Source: Planctomyces sp. (GTDB taxonomy: Bacteria > Planctomycetota > Planctomycetia > Planctomycetales > Planctomycetaceae). From it: a stretch of DNA of 64,000 nt. This document shows, piece after piece, positions 47,115-57,170 of the stretch. The stretch is from the NCBI GenBank assembly GCA_019636235.1, contig JAHBXW010000001.1:248001-312000 (forward strand). Reading direction: 5' to 3'. A model generated the notes under the pieces. That model saw only the letters and a list, made by a program, of their open reading frames with translations, had not been told where the DNA came from and ran no database searches. The position numbers and the translations under genes were made by a program. Within the stretch, counting starts at the first letter, position 1. Every line of letters starts with the position of its first letter.

Positions 47115-47756
47115 GTGAACCTGACCGGACTGCCTGGAGAACTGGGACGGCCCTTGATGCCGTCGGAGCCAAGGAGCCGCTGGGCGCGGCCGGCGGCGAT
47201 CGTGCTGCTGTGCGCGGGGGTGCTGTCGGCGCTGATCTGCGGCTATCTGTTGACGCTGATGCGGCCCCGGCTGTACGAGGATCCGGCCGTGGCGCGGTCG
47301 GTCGCCGACAGTCTGTTGACGTTCACTCCTCCTCCCGGCTATGAGCCGAAGGGGACGATCGACTGGCGGTTGCTGACATTCCTGTCGCTGCAGGGAGTGT
47401 ATTACGAGCACCGCTCGGTGGACGGCATGCTGATGCTGCTGCAGGTGGCCTCGCCGGGGCTGCAGGGCTCGGACACGGTGCGCCAGCACATCGACGAAGT
47501 GCTGCGCGAGAAGAATGGCGTCAGCGACGCGCTCGTGGTCAGTCCGAATGTGGAGCGGATGACGATCGAGGTGCAGGGCCGACAGCGTGATTTTTCGGTG
47601 TCTCGGGCGGTGGACAGCGCGACGGACGCGAACTATCGGCTGCTGGAGGGCACGGTCGAGGGGCGGAACGGCGTGCCGGTGCTGATCGGCATGCGCGTGG
47701 TGGAATCGGCGTGGAACATCGACGCGGTGAAGGCGATGCTGCAGTCGATCCGTTGA
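47115..47756 (+). CDS. Single-pass membrane protein of unknown function
   Basis: A 213-residue frame starting at GTG 47115; an ATG at 47157 (with GGGACGG upstream) is an alternative and drops 14 residues. One transmembrane helix (IVLLCAGVLSALICGYLLTL) precedes a beta-rich domain: FTPPPGYEPKGTIDW, GVYYEHRSVDGMLMLL and MTIEVQGRQRDFSVSRAVDS. The small outward domain with DGMLMLLQVASPGL looks like a conserved planctomycete unknown. It is convergent with the glycosyltransferase gene, 6 bp away. Confidence 0.75.
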   Translation: MNLTGLPGELGRPLMPSEPRSRWARPAAIVLLCAGVLSALICGYLLTLMRPRLYEDPAVARSVADSLLTFTPPPGYEPKGTIDWRLLTFLSLQGVYYEHRSVDGMLMLLQVASPGLQGSDTVRQHIDEVLREKNGVSDALVVSPNVERMTIEVQGRQRDFSVSRAVDSATDANYRLLEGTVEGRNGVPVLIGMRVVESAWNIDAVKAMLQSIR

Positions 47757-47762
47757 AATGCT

Positions 47763-48806
47763 TCAGGCGGCGCGGCGGGCGGGAGCGGAACCGGCGAGGA
47801 TGGCGTCGAGGACCTGCTCGCTGCCGGTCGTCAGCCAGCGGTGCAGTGGATGCTCAGGCCGCGGGGCCGGAATCTCCAAGAGCCGGTTGTAATCCCAGGC
47901 CGACGAAGCGACGGCCATGCCCAGGTTCTCCAGGTGAGCCGCGTTGGCCTGCTGTTCCCATTGGCCGGGCAAAGGCACGACGCAGACCGGCTTGTGCAGC
48001 AGGAAGCCTTCGGCGGGCGTCGTCAGCCCCGACGTGGTTGCGATCGCCCGGGCCGTCGCCATATCGAGCAGCATTTGCGATCGGCTCGAGGGCTGGAACC
48101 GGACGTAGCCGATCCGTCCGCGAGGGACGCTCGTGAACCCATAGGCCCGGACCTCCATCCGACGGTCGCTGGCCCAGCGGATCAGCCGCTCAGCTTCGCC
48201 TTCGAGGACGTAGTGATGGTTGTAGATGAGGACATGGTTTCCCGGTTCCGGCCGCAGCAGGAACAGTTCCGGGCGGATGATGGGGGGCAGGCAGCGTCGC
48301 GATTCCGGAGCGTAGTGGTAGCCCAGACGCCGGTCAGCCCCGAGAAGGAACAGCCGGATGACGGTGCGGGCGAGGTGCGCGGCGCGGGTGGTCGGCGGAG
48401 GCGTGGAGATGGCCGGATCGAGCAGCGCGGCCTGCCGGCAGACGGAAACGACCTCGCAGGGAGGGGAAATGAGCGGGCTGGCGGTGAACGGCTCGAAGTC
48501 GCTGAGGATCAGTTCGGGCTGGAAATCCGCGACGAGTCGCCGGACCTGCCTGAGGCTGGCGAGCAGCTGGGGGGAGGAACGGAGCCAGTCCCGAGCGGTG
48601 CGGGCGATGTCGGCGCGACCGGCCTCAATGGCATACTCGAGGCCAGCGACGTGGAGATGGCCGGGAAAGCGGTAATGCTCCGGCGGCCTGGGACCCGACG
48701 AAACGACACGCACTTCGTGGCCGCGCGCCAGGAGCGCCGGGACGAGCACGGCGGCCTTGCCGAGGTGCCCCTGGCCCTGCGTGTTGCAACCGTAAAGAAC
48801 TCGCAT
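47763..48806 (-). CDS. GT-B glycosyltransferase
   Basis: The start at 48806 puts the family's opening RVLYGCNTQGQGHLGKA at the N-terminus; M at 48815 is an alternative, and the frame to 48938 is rejected. It has 347 residues. The second Rossmann domain carries VLIYNHHYVLEGEAERL, then AIATTSGLTTPAEGFLLHKP, PLPGQWEQQANAAHLENLG, the UDP-sugar site of MurG/UGT-type enzymes. It resembles the MJ1255-like glycosyltransferases. No sugar donor or acceptor can be assigned. It may act in surface glycan synthesis with the UDP-xylose route at 33 kb, though the distance makes this weak. Confidence 0.87.
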   Translation of the reverse strand: MRVLYGCNTQGQGHLGKAAVLVPALLARGHEVRVVSSGPRPPEHYRFPGHLHVAGLEYAIEAGRADIARTARDWLRSSPQLLASLRQVRRLVADFQPELILSDFEPFTASPLISPPCEVVSVCRQAALLDPAISTPPPTTRAAHLARTVIRLFLLGADRRLGYHYAPESRRCLPPIIRPELFLLRPEPGNHVLIYNHHYVLEGEAERLIRWASDRRMEVRAYGFTSVPRGRIGYVRFQPSSRSQMLLDMATARAIATTSGLTTPAEGFLLHKPVCVVPLPGQWEQQANAAHLENLGMAVASSAWDYNRLLEIPAPRPEHPLHRWLTTGSEQVLDAILAGSAPARRAA

Positions 48807-49036
48807 TCCCAACATCCCGGCGGTCGTGGACCGAGGCATCCCCAGCGGACGTCGGCGTGGGGCGGCCAGGCGATGGACGGAATCCGCGGCTGGACGGGCG
48901 GATTGCGGAGACTGCCGGTCCGGCTGCGCCAAGGTCACGGGTGACGCGGTCCGGGCGGCTTGTTCGGCGCAGCAGCGATGTCGATAATTCCCCGAGGACT
49001 GACGCGACCCGTCGATTCAGGGATTGAAGTGCCACG

Positions 49037-52000
49037 ATGATGAGCATTCCGCGGGGAGGCGATGCGGACCGGGTTCAGGCCGTGCGCCGTCGGGGCAGCA
49101 AGGCGGGATCCGGGCGGCCGGTCCGGGCGCTGGTCCTGCTGGCGGCGCTGGCGGCGGGGAGCAGCGCGCGCGGGGCCGAACCCTGGCAGAAGTTCGTCGA
49201 CGGGCTTCGCGACCGCGGGTACTACAACACGGCACTGGAATATCTGGACCAGGCCGAGCAGGGGACGTCGACGCCGGCGGAATTTCGCGAAAAGATCGCT
49301 TATGAACGCGCCCAGGTGCTGCTGGCGTCGGCCAGTGCGCTGGTCAGTCTGGATGAACGTCGGGCGCAACTCGATCGCGCGGAGCAGGAGCTGACGCGAT
49401 TCGTGACGGCCTCGCCTCAGCATCCGCTGGCGGCCCGGGCAAAGTCGGATCGCGCGGGCATTTTGATCGGACGCGCGCAGGTCGACCTGTGGCAGGCGGC
49501 GGACGCTGCCGACGAGCAGAAGAAGAATGAGCTTCGGACGCGCGGACGCGATCTGCTCGGGCAGGCCCGGGGGATTCTGACGCAGGCGATCGAGCAGCAT
49601 CGCGCGGACTGGCGGACGTATCCGACGTCGATCCCGGAATCGGACGTCGCGCGTCGGAGGGCCCGCGATGCGGCGCTCGATCGCTTGATGCAGTCGCAGC
49701 TCGCCGCGGCCGAGGTGCAGTATTGGGAGGCCCGGTCCTATGCGGAGGGGAGCCCGCAACGCACCGCGGCCCTGGAAAAGGCGGTCGAGGCGTTTGAAGA
49801 CGTCGCGCAGCAGTACAGCCAGTCGCTGGCCGGCATGTACGCGAAAGTCTGGCAGGGCAAGTGTTACGAGGAGCTGGGGGACGTCCGCCGCGCGCTGGGC
49901 GTGTTCGACCTGATACTTGCGTACGACGACCAGCAACCCGCCGTGCTGGCCCTGAAGGACGTCACACAGCGGTTCCGACTGATCTGCCTGAACCACGAGC
50001 AGCGGAAAGACTACGCGGTCGTCATCGAAGAAGCTGAAGGCTGGTTGCGCCAGAACCGGGATCGGGCGTTGACGGCGGCGGGCCTGGGCATTCAATGGGA
50101 GCTTTGCCGGGCGCTGGAACTGCAGGTGGCCGATCGGAACCGTTCGGACGCGCAGCGGCGGGGGGACCTGACGGCGGCGCTGGAGCGTGCGCGGACCGTG
50201 AGCCGATTCGGCGGCGAGCACAAGGCGGCGGCGGCGCGAATGGCGCAGCGGCTGGTTCTGGCCCTGGACCGGAAGGGGACGGACGTCCGGGACTTCGCCA
50301 GCGCGTACGCGGCGGCGACATCGCTGATGGAGACCGCGCAGACCGACAGCGAGGCGTACCGGGCGGCTGTCGCCGAAGGGGACGATCAGCGGGCGGCGGA
50401 GCTGCAGCGGACGATCCGGGCGACCGGCGACGAGATGGCGCGGCTGCTGACGCTGGCCATCCGCCTGCGGGGATCGAGCACGGAGGCGGACAAGGCGGCG
50501 ATGGCGCGGCTGCAGCTCGCGTACGCATATTTTCTGCAAGGCCGCTATCTGGATTGCGCAGTGCTCGCGGAGCATCAGTTGAAGGCGGACGCGACGGAGT
50601 TCCCAGATCTGGCGCGGAGCGCAGGGGCGCTGGCGATCTCGGCGCTCGAGGCTGCCGGCGGGGCGGCGTCGGAGGCGTCCGGAAATCTGGAGCGGGAATG
50701 GCAGGCGCGGATCGCCGAAGACGTCGTCCGGCGCTGGCCGGACGCTGAACAGTCGCAGGCGGCCCGAATGGCCGTCGCCCGATCGCACTGGGTACGGGAT
50801 GAGCCGCTGAAGGCAGCCGACTGGTGGTCGCAGATTCCGGCATCGTCCGCGCAGTACCCGGCGGCGCAGATCAGCGCCGGACAGGCCTACTGGTCACAAT
50901 ACGTGCAGGCGTCGCGGCTGCCGGATTCGGAACGTCCTGACGCCGTGCAACTGCGAAACTGGAAACAGGCGGCGATCGAACGGCTGGCGAACGGGATCGA
51001 AAAGCGGCAACAGGGGCTGGCGGAAAACGCCCCCACTCCAGACGACCTGGTGATCGGCAAGGCGACGCTGGCGCAGATCCGCAATTCCGACGGCGTGTTT
51101 CAAGCGGACGGCGGAACGCCGGGGGCGGTCGAGCTGCTGACACAAGGGCCGCATTCGGTCGTCGAGGCGGTGCGGGCTCCGCTGAACGGCGAACGGCCGA
51201 AAGATCCCCGCAAGGCGCAGAGCGAACACCTGGCGGGATTCGCCTGGCAGCAGTTGCTGCGCAGCTACATCGGACTCAAGGACCTCGATGCGGCGCGGAA
51301 AGCCCGGGAAGAGCTGGAGGCCGTCGCCGGGGCTTCCAATCCGGCGGCGCTGACGGCGATCTACGTGGAATTTGGTCGGGAGCTGCAGCGGGAACTGGAT
51401 CAACTGGCGGCATCAGGAGAGGCGGCCCGAGCGGCGTCGACGCGGCGCGGATTCGAGGAGTTCCTGTCGGACCTGTCCGGCCGGGTCGACGGGCAGACCT
51501 TCAGTTCCCTGCTATGGGTGGCGGAGACGTTCGCCGGGCTGGCCGAGGGGGCGGATGATCCGGCCGACGCGGAGCGGGGGTTCGCGAAGAGCGCGGGGAT
51601 CTATCAGCAGATGCTGGCACGCGTCGATGAGGCGGGCTTTCTGCCGGCCCCGGAGTATCGGGACGTCCTGAAGCTGCAACTGGCGGGAAATCTTCGGCGG
51701 CAGGGCGAGTTCAGCGAAGCGGAAACGATGCTGCTGGGGATTCTCGAATCGAACCCCAGCGCTCCGGACGCGCAGTTTGAGGCGGCGCGGCTGTACCAGG
51801 AGTGGGGCGCGTCCAAAACATCGGGCAACGAGGATCGTCTGCGGACGGCGATTGTCGGCCGGCCGGCGCCCGTGGAGATCTGGGGCTGGACGTCGACGAT
51901 TCAGCGGCTGCAAAAGCAGGCCGCGGGGGCGTCGGACGAACGACTGCTGGGACTGTTGACGGACGCGCGGTATCAGCTTGCGAGGACGGAGCTGGCGCTG

Positions 52001-52444
52001 TCGCGGGTCGTGAGCGACGATCGGGAACGGGACAAGCATCTGGCTCTGGCCCGGCACGCGATCTTCACGTTTGTGCGGTCGCGGCCGGAGATCGTGGCCA
52101 CGGAGTACGATCGCTTCAACGCGTTGTATGGCGAGGTGCAGTCGGAACTCGGATTGCCGGCCCGGGCGCTGCCCCGGGACGCGGAGGGTCTGGCCGCTGA
52201 GACGCGGGCGGTTTCGACGCCTGTCGGCAGTTCATCCAGGGGGGCGCGACAGGACGCAACCGTTACAGCGGCCGTCCCGACGCGGCGCTCGAACACGCGC
52301 TTGGCGCTGGTGGGCACGCTGTTCGGAGTCGGACTGCTGGCGGCCGGCGGGATCGTGTATCTGTGGATGCGACAAACATCGCAGCGGCGCCGGCGGCTGT
52401 TGGAAATCAGTCGCGGATCGCCGGCTCCGTCCGGCCGACGATGA
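49037..52444 (+). CDS. Large TPR-repeat exported membrane protein
   Basis: A 1135-residue protein with an N-terminal signal anchor (PVRALVLLAALAAGSSARGA) and a C-terminal transmembrane helix (LVGTLFGVGLLAAGGIVYLW) followed by a basic tail. Between them it is helical with TPR-like repeats: RDRGYYNTALEYLDQAEQ, AKVWQGKCYEELGDVRRALG, AYFLQGRYLDCAVLAEHQL, RRQGEFSEAETMLLGIL. The design suits a periplasmic scaffold anchored at its C-terminus. The next gene also encodes a TPR protein 85 bp downstream, so they are probably partners. I see no enzymatic motif. Confidence 0.85.
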   Translation: MMSIPRGGDADRVQAVRRRGSKAGSGRPVRALVLLAALAAGSSARGAEPWQKFVDGLRDRGYYNTALEYLDQAEQGTSTPAEFREKIAYERAQVLLASASALVSLDERRAQLDRAEQELTRFVTASPQHPLAARAKSDRAGILIGRAQVDLWQAADAADEQKKNELRTRGRDLLGQARGILTQAIEQHRADWRTYPTSIPESDVARRRARDAALDRLMQSQLAAAEVQYWEARSYAEGSPQRTAALEKAVEAFEDVAQQYSQSLAGMYAKVWQGKCYEELGDVRRALGVFDLILAYDDQQPAVLALKDVTQRFRLICLNHEQRKDYAVVIEEAEGWLRQNRDRALTAAGLGIQWELCRALELQVADRNRSDAQRRGDLTAALERARTVSRFGGEHKAAAARMAQRLVLALDRKGTDVRDFASAYAAATSLMETAQTDSEAYRAAVAEGDDQRAAELQRTIRATGDEMARLLTLAIRLRGSSTEADKAAMARLQLAYAYFLQGRYLDCAVLAEHQLKADATEFPDLARSAGALAISALEAAGGAASEASGNLEREWQARIAEDVVRRWPDAEQSQAARMAVARSHWVRDEPLKAADWWSQIPASSAQYPAAQISAGQAYWSQYVQASRLPDSERPDAVQLRNWKQAAIERLANGIEKRQQGLAENAPTPDDLVIGKATLAQIRNSDGVFQADGGTPGAVELLTQGPHSVVEAVRAPLNGERPKDPRKAQSEHLAGFAWQQLLRSYIGLKDLDAARKAREELEAVAGASNPAALTAIYVEFGRELQRELDQLAASGEAARAASTRRGFEEFLSDLSGRVDGQTFSSLLWVAETFAGLAEGADDPADAERGFAKSAGIYQQMLARVDEAGFLPAPEYRDVLKLQLAGNLRRQGEFSEAETMLLGILESNPSAPDAQFEAARLYQEWGASKTSGNEDRLRTAIVGRPAPVEIWGWTSTIQRLQKQAAGASDERLLGLLTDARYQLARTELALSRVVSDDRERDKHLALARHAIFTFVRSRPEIVATEYDRFNALYGEVQSELGLPARALPRDAEGLAAETRAVSTPVGSSSRGARQDATVTAAVPTRRSNTRLALVGTLFGVGLLAAGGIVYLWMRQTSQRRRRLLEISRGSPAPSGRR

Positions 52445-52529
52445 CGGCGTCGCATCCCGAGCCGCCGCGCGGGACGAATCCCGCGCCGGCGAACGACATC
52501 ACAACTTTGTTTTTGCCGCGTGTGGACCC

Positions 52530-53636
52530 ATGCCGACGATCACCCGGGGACTGACAGCCGCGATCTCCTGCGCCAGGGCGAGCCTGACGGCCGCCATCGG
52601 GCTGCTCCTGCTCGCGGGACCGACTCTGGCCCTCGACATTGTGTATCGCAAAGGGGGCGGGCGGACCGTCGGCGGCGACATCACGAAGGTCACCAAATCG
52701 GAAGTGGTCGTGAATCAGAAGGTCGGCAACCGGGAGGAGGCGGTGCCGGCCAACGAGATCAGCCACATTGAATGGGACGCGGAGCCGGGACCGCTCAAAT
52801 TGGCCCGGGGCAGCGAGAACACGGGCAATCTCGACGAGGCGATTCGGCAGTACGAAGAGGCGGTCAAAGCGGCTCCGGCCGGTCGGGACGGCTTGCGACG
52901 GGAGATCGAGTTCGGGCTGGCGCGTGCGACGGCCCGTCGCGCGCTGCGTTCCGGAGGCGAACTCGAGCCAGCGGTGACGCGTCTGAAGAACTTCATCAAC
53001 GGCAACCGCGACCATTATCGGGTCTTCGATGCGCAGCTGCTGTTGGGCGAAGCACTGCTGGCTTCTGAGGATGCGCTGACTGCGGACGTCAGCTTCCAGA
53101 TCGTCTCGGAGGCTCCCTGGGGCGATTACCAGATGGCGGGGAAGAACGGGATGGCGCGTTCGGCGCTGGCCCGGGGAGACGCGGCGGCCGCCCGGGCGCT
53201 GTTTGATGAAGTGGCTGCGGTGAATCCCGCGGACCCGGCGCAGAAGTCTCGCCGACTTGAGGCGCTGCTGGGACAGGCGCAGTGCCTGTCGACCGAGGGG
53301 CAGGCCGACGAGTCGCTGAAGATTCTGGGGCAAGTGATCGACGAGGCGGCGGAGGCGGACTCCCGAATCCAGGCGACGGCTTACCTGCGGCAGGGGGACA
53401 TTCTCCGCGCCGCGGGCAGCAATCCGAAGGAGGCGGTGCTTGCGTACCTGCACGTCGACGTAATTCCCGACTTCTCGGCCGAGGCCGACTTGCATGCGGA
53501 GGCGCTGTATCATCTGGCGGCGCTGTGGCCGGCGGCCGGCGAGGCGGCGCGGGGCGCGGACGCTGGCGCGCGGCTGCAGGCGCAGTATCCGCAAAGCCCG
53601 TGGACGGCGAAGCTGGGATCGCCGCCTACGAATTGA
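52530..53636 (+). CDS. Exported TPR-repeat protein
   Basis: The start at 52530 gives 368 residues with a signal peptide (SLTAAIGLLLLAGPTLA). A short beta segment (DIVYRKGGGRTVGGDITKVT, IEWDAEPG) precedes TPR-like repeats: [54 protein letters not shown] and LHAEALYHLAALWPAAGEA. It is likely periplasmic and follows the large TPR gene on the same strand. The upstream frame to 52071 lies inside that gene and is rejected. Partner unknown. Confidence 0.87.
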   Translation: MPTITRGLTAAISCARASLTAAIGLLLLAGPTLALDIVYRKGGGRTVGGDITKVTKSEVVVNQKVGNREEAVPANEISHIEWDAEPGPLKLARGSENTGNLDEAIRQYEEAVKAAPAGRDGLRREIEFGLARATARRALRSGGELEPAVTRLKNFINGNRDHYRVFDAQLLLGEALLASEDALTADVSFQIVSEAPWGDYQMAGKNGMARSALARGDAAAARALFDEVAAVNPADPAQKSRRLEALLGQAQCLSTEGQADESLKILGQVIDEAAEADSRIQATAYLRQGDILRAAGSNPKEAVLAYLHVDVIPDFSAEADLHAEALYHLAALWPAAGEAARGADAGARLQAQYPQSPWTAKLGSPPTN

Positions 53637-53666
53637 GCGCGGGCGACGTCGCGGTTCAACACCCCG

Positions 53667-53691
53667 ATGCGATTCTGAGTGGAAATCGCAT
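53667..53691. repeat. Stem-loop between the TPR gene and the PSD1 gene
   Basis: ATGCGATT (53667-53674) and AATCGCAT (53684-53691) form an 8-bp stem around a 9-base loop, 30 bp past the TPR stop. No T-run follows, so it is a weak terminator or a processing site. Confidence 0.35.
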
Positions 53692-53766
53692 TTCGCATCC
53701 GGGAAGATTGATGTGTGGCCGCCGTGGGATCGGCGGCCGTCCAGCGATGCGTCCGGGAGCCGCAGT

Positions 53767-56700
53767 GTGGATTCAGATCGGCGAAGCGGAGTTCAACTCA
53801 CGCGACGGTGTCTTCAACTGGCCTTGATGGCGGGTGTGCTGACGTTGGGCGCCCTGACGTCGACGACGCTTGCCGCGGAGACCGGGTTCGACCATTTCGA
53901 AACGTCCGTCCGACCGCTGCTCGTCGAGCATTGTCAGAGTTGCCACGGGGCGAAGAAGCAGGAGGGCGGACTGCGGCTGGACCTCAAGTCGGGGCCGTTG
54001 ACGGGAGGCGACAGCGGACCGGCGATCGTTCCGGGCCAGCCGGGAGAGAGCCTGTTGCTGAAGGCCGTCCGGCATGAGGATGGGCTGGAGATGCCCCCGC
54101 GGCAGCCGCAACTTTCGGCCGACGCGATCGCGGCCCTGGAACAGTGGATTTCCGCGGGAGCGGCCTGGCCCGAAGCCGATGCGCCCACGGAGGCGTCCAT
54201 CGCGGAGCGGGCCGCCGGCCACTGGGCGTTTCAACCGGTCTCGCGGCCGGAACCGCCGGAAATCGCAAATTCGGACTGGGTTCGCACGCCGATCGATCGG
54301 TTCGTATTGGCGCGACTGAACGCGACAGGGCTGTCGCCATCACCCGAAGCCGACCGCAGGACGCTGATCCGGCGGGCGACGTACGCGCTGACCGGGCTTC
54401 CGCCGACCGCGGACGCCGTCGAGGCGTTTGTCGCCGATCCCGCTCCGGAGGCGTACGAGGCGCTCGTCGAGCGTCTGTTGGATTCGCCGCAGTTCGGGGA
54501 ACACTGGGCGCGGCAGTGGCTCGATCTGGCGCGGTACTCGGACACGAAGGGCTACGTGTATGCGCGCGAGGAGCGGTTCTGGACGCATGCCTGGACGTAC
54601 CGCGACTGGATCGTGCGGGCTTTGAACGAGGACCTGCCCTACGACCGCTTCTTGCTGCTGCAACTTGCGGCGGACCAGGTGGAGGACGCCCGGCCGGATG
54701 ATCTGGCGGCGATGGGCTTCCTGACGCTGGGGCGGCGTTTTCTGGGGGTCAAGCGAGACATCATCGACGACCGGATCGATGTGGTGACGCGGGGGACGAT
54801 GGGGCTGACGGCCGCGTGCGCGCGGTGTCACGACCACAAGTACGATCCGATTCCGACGGCCGATTACTACTCGCTGTACGGCGTGTTCGACAGTTGCCGC
54901 GAGGAGCGCGTCCCGCTCGGAAGGGGGGACGAGGCTTTCGAGGCGGAGCTGGCCAGCCGGCAGCGAAAGCTCGACGAGCTGCTGCAGTCGAAACGCGTGG
55001 AAACGGCGGCGCGCGTGCGGGGGCGCATCGGCGACTATCTGCAGGCACAGTTCGAACTGGAGAACTACCCGGAAGAGGGGTTCGACCAGGTGATTCAGAC
55101 GACCGACCTGCTGCCGTCGTTCGTCCGTCGCTGGCAGGCGGCGCTGCGGGCGGCCGAGCAGAATCAGGATCCGGTGTTTCGTGCCTGGCATGCGTTTCGG
55201 ACGCTGCCGGGGGACGCATTCGCGGCGGAGGCCGTGGCTGTCGCCGAGACATTGCGTGTGGAATCGGGCGGTTGGAATCCGCTGGTTTCGGGACTGTTCG
55301 CTGATCCGCCGCGGTCGATGGCGGAAGTGAACCAGCGCTACGGCGAACTATTCGCGAAGATCGACGCCGACTGGCAGGCGGCGCTGCAGGCCGCGGGCGA
55401 GTCGGGCGGCGCGGCGCCCGAGGGGCTGGCCGATCCGGCGGCGGAGGAGATTCGCCAGTGGATGTACCGATCGGGAGGCCCCTGCGTCGTCCCGGACGAG
55501 CCGGTGGTTCATACGGAGTACGATTTCGATTCGGGAACCTGCAACGAATTGTGGAGACTGCAGGCGGAGGTGGACCGCTGGATCATCGATTCCCCGGCGG
55601 GCGTCGCACAGGCGGTCCTGTTGCGGGATCGTGAGACACCGGCGGAGCCGCGCATTTTCCGGCGCGGGAACCCGGCCAACCTCGGCGAAGACGTGCCGCG
55701 ACGGTTTCTGGAATTGCTTGCCGGCCCGGACCGCAGGCCGTTCGAAACGGGCAGCGGCCGGTTGGAAATGGCCCAGCGGATTGTCGATCCGGAGAATCCG
55801 CTGACGGCGCGGGTGTTCGTCAATCGTGTGTGGATGGGGCACTTTGGCGAGGGGCTGGTCACGACGCCCAGCGACTTCGGGACGCGGGCCGAGCCGCCGT
55901 CGCATCCGGAGCTACTCGACTGGCTGGCCGCGAGCGCGATCGATGGAGGGTGGAGCGTGAAGGCGCTGCACCGGATGATCGTCCTGTCAGCGACGTTCCG
56001 GCAGTCGTCGTCCGGCCCCGAGGATGCCGACGCGCTCGCCCGTGCGCAACAACTTGATCCGGCGAATCGACTGCTGTGGCGGATGAATGCGCGCCGATTG
56101 TCGTTCGAGGAGTTTCGCGATTCGCTGCTGGCGGCGTCCGGCGAACTCGATCCGCAGTCCGGCGGCAAGCCGGTGAATCTGTTCGCGACGCCCTATCCCC
56201 GCCGGCGGACGTTGTATGGGCTGGTCGATCGCCAGTTTCTGCCGGCGACGCTGCGAATTTTCGACTTCGCGAATCCCGATCTGCACCTGCCGAAGCGCGC
56301 GGAGACGACCGTTCCGCAGCAGGCGCTGTTTCTGCTGAACCATCCGCTCATGCTCGAACGCGTGCGGGCCCTGGCGGGTCGCATTCAGTCCGAACCGGAA
56401 TCGGAAGGCGCCGTCGTCGAGCTATTCCAACGGGCGCTGCAGCGGCCGCCCTCGGCCGACGAGTCGCTGGCGGCGTTGGAACTGCTGGCCATTGACGAAC
56501 CGCTTGCGACGCCAGAAGCGAGTCCGACCGCCGGAGACTGGACTTACGGATTCGGCGCCTATGAGGAGGCGGGCGGACGAACTCGATCCTTCACGCCGCT
56601 GCCGCACTTCACGGGGACCGCCTGGCAGGGGGGGCCGAGCTTCCCCGATGGCCCCCTGGGCTGGGTGCAGTTGACGGCCGACGGTGGGCATCCAGGGAAC

Positions 56701-57114
56701 GATCGGGCGCACGCGTCGATTCGTCGCTGGACGGCCCCGCGCGCCGGTTCGATTGCCATTCAGTCACGGATCGTCCACGAGCCCCCGCCCGGAGACGGCA
56801 TTCGCGCGTTCGTCGTCAGCTCCCGAACAGGGCTGCTGCAGTTTGCGAAAGTTCACCAGCAGACCTCTGAGTGGAGTCTTGCGGCGCTGACGGTCGAACC
56901 GGGGGAGACGATTGACTTCATCGTGGACATCGGCGACGAGTTGAACAGCGATCAGTATCTGTGGAGCGTGACGCTGACCGAGCAGGGGGTGGAAGCGCCT
57001 GTTCGCTGGAGTTCCACGGAGGACTTTCCGCGAGCCACGCCGACGCAATTATCGCCGCTGGAGCAACTGGCGCAGGTGCTGTTGAGTTCCAACGAGTTCC
57101 TGTTCGTGGATTAG
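53767..57114 (+). CDS. PSD1 / DUF1549 / DUF1553 protein with c-type-like heme motifs
   Basis: A GTG at 53767 with GGGAG (53755-53759) gives 1115 residues and a clean leader (TRRCLQLALMAGVLTLGALT). The N-terminal PSD1 domain has C56-x2-C59-H60 (HCQSCHGAKKQEGGLRLD). DUF1549 follows, with WLDLARYSDTKGY and a second motif C351-x2-C354-H355 (CARCHDHKYDPIP). DUF1553 follows with TARVFVNRVWMGHFGEGLV. A beta domain (about 919-1093) is inserted before the closing LAQVLLSSNEFLFVD. The protein should bind heme outside the cytoplasm; the substrate is unknown. The DUF1501 gene next door is its usual partner. Confidence 0.92.
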   Translation: MDSDRRSGVQLTRRCLQLALMAGVLTLGALTSTTLAAETGFDHFETSVRPLLVEHCQSCHGAKKQEGGLRLDLKSGPLTGGDSGPAIVPGQPGESLLLKAVRHEDGLEMPPRQPQLSADAIAALEQWISAGAAWPEADAPTEASIAERAAGHWAFQPVSRPEPPEIANSDWVRTPIDRFVLARLNATGLSPSPEADRRTLIRRATYALTGLPPTADAVEAFVADPAPEAYEALVERLLDSPQFGEHWARQWLDLARYSDTKGYVYAREERFWTHAWTYRDWIVRALNEDLPYDRFLLLQLAADQVEDARPDDLAAMGFLTLGRRFLGVKRDIIDDRIDVVTRGTMGLTAACARCHDHKYDPIPTADYYSLYGVFDSCREERVPLGRGDEAFEAELASRQRKLDELLQSKRVETAARVRGRIGDYLQAQFELENYPEEGFDQVIQTTDLLPSFVRRWQAALRAAEQNQDPVFRAWHAFRTLPGDAFAAEAVAVAETLRVESGGWNPLVSGLFADPPRSMAEVNQRYGELFAKIDADWQAALQAAGESGGAAPEGLADPAAEEIRQWMYRSGGPCVVPDEPVVHTEYDFDSGTCNELWRLQAEVDRWIIDSPAGVAQAVLLRDRETPAEPRIFRRGNPANLGEDVPRRFLELLAGPDRRPFETGSGRLEMAQRIVDPENPLTARVFVNRVWMGHFGEGLVTTPSDFGTRAEPPSHPELLDWLAASAIDGGWSVKALHRMIVLSATFRQSSSGPEDADALARAQQLDPANRLLWRMNARRLSFEEFRDSLLAASGELDPQSGGKPVNLFATPYPRRRTLYGLVDRQFLPATLRIFDFANPDLHLPKRAETTVPQQALFLLNHPLMLERVRALAGRIQSEPESEGAVVELFQRALQRPPSADESLAALELLAIDEPLATPEASPTAGDWTYGFGAYEEAGGRTRSFTPLPHFTGTAWQGGPSFPDGPLGWVQLTADGGHPGNDRAHASIRRWTAPRAGSIAIQSRIVHEPPPGDGIRAFVVSSRTGLLQFAKVHQQTSEWSLAALTVEPGETIDFIVDIGDELNSDQYLWSVTLTEQGVEAPVRWSSTEDFPRATPTQLSPLEQLAQVLLSSNEFLFVD

Positions 57115-57170
57115 CGGTTTCGGGGTCGCGTTTTGGCGTGTTCCCCTGGATTCTGGAAGGCGAACGACCC

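Noticed and set aside
48935-50788. A 617-codon minus-strand frame opposite the TPR gene
   Set aside because: Same reason: antisense frame to a real signal-peptide-bearing gene, low-complexity product.
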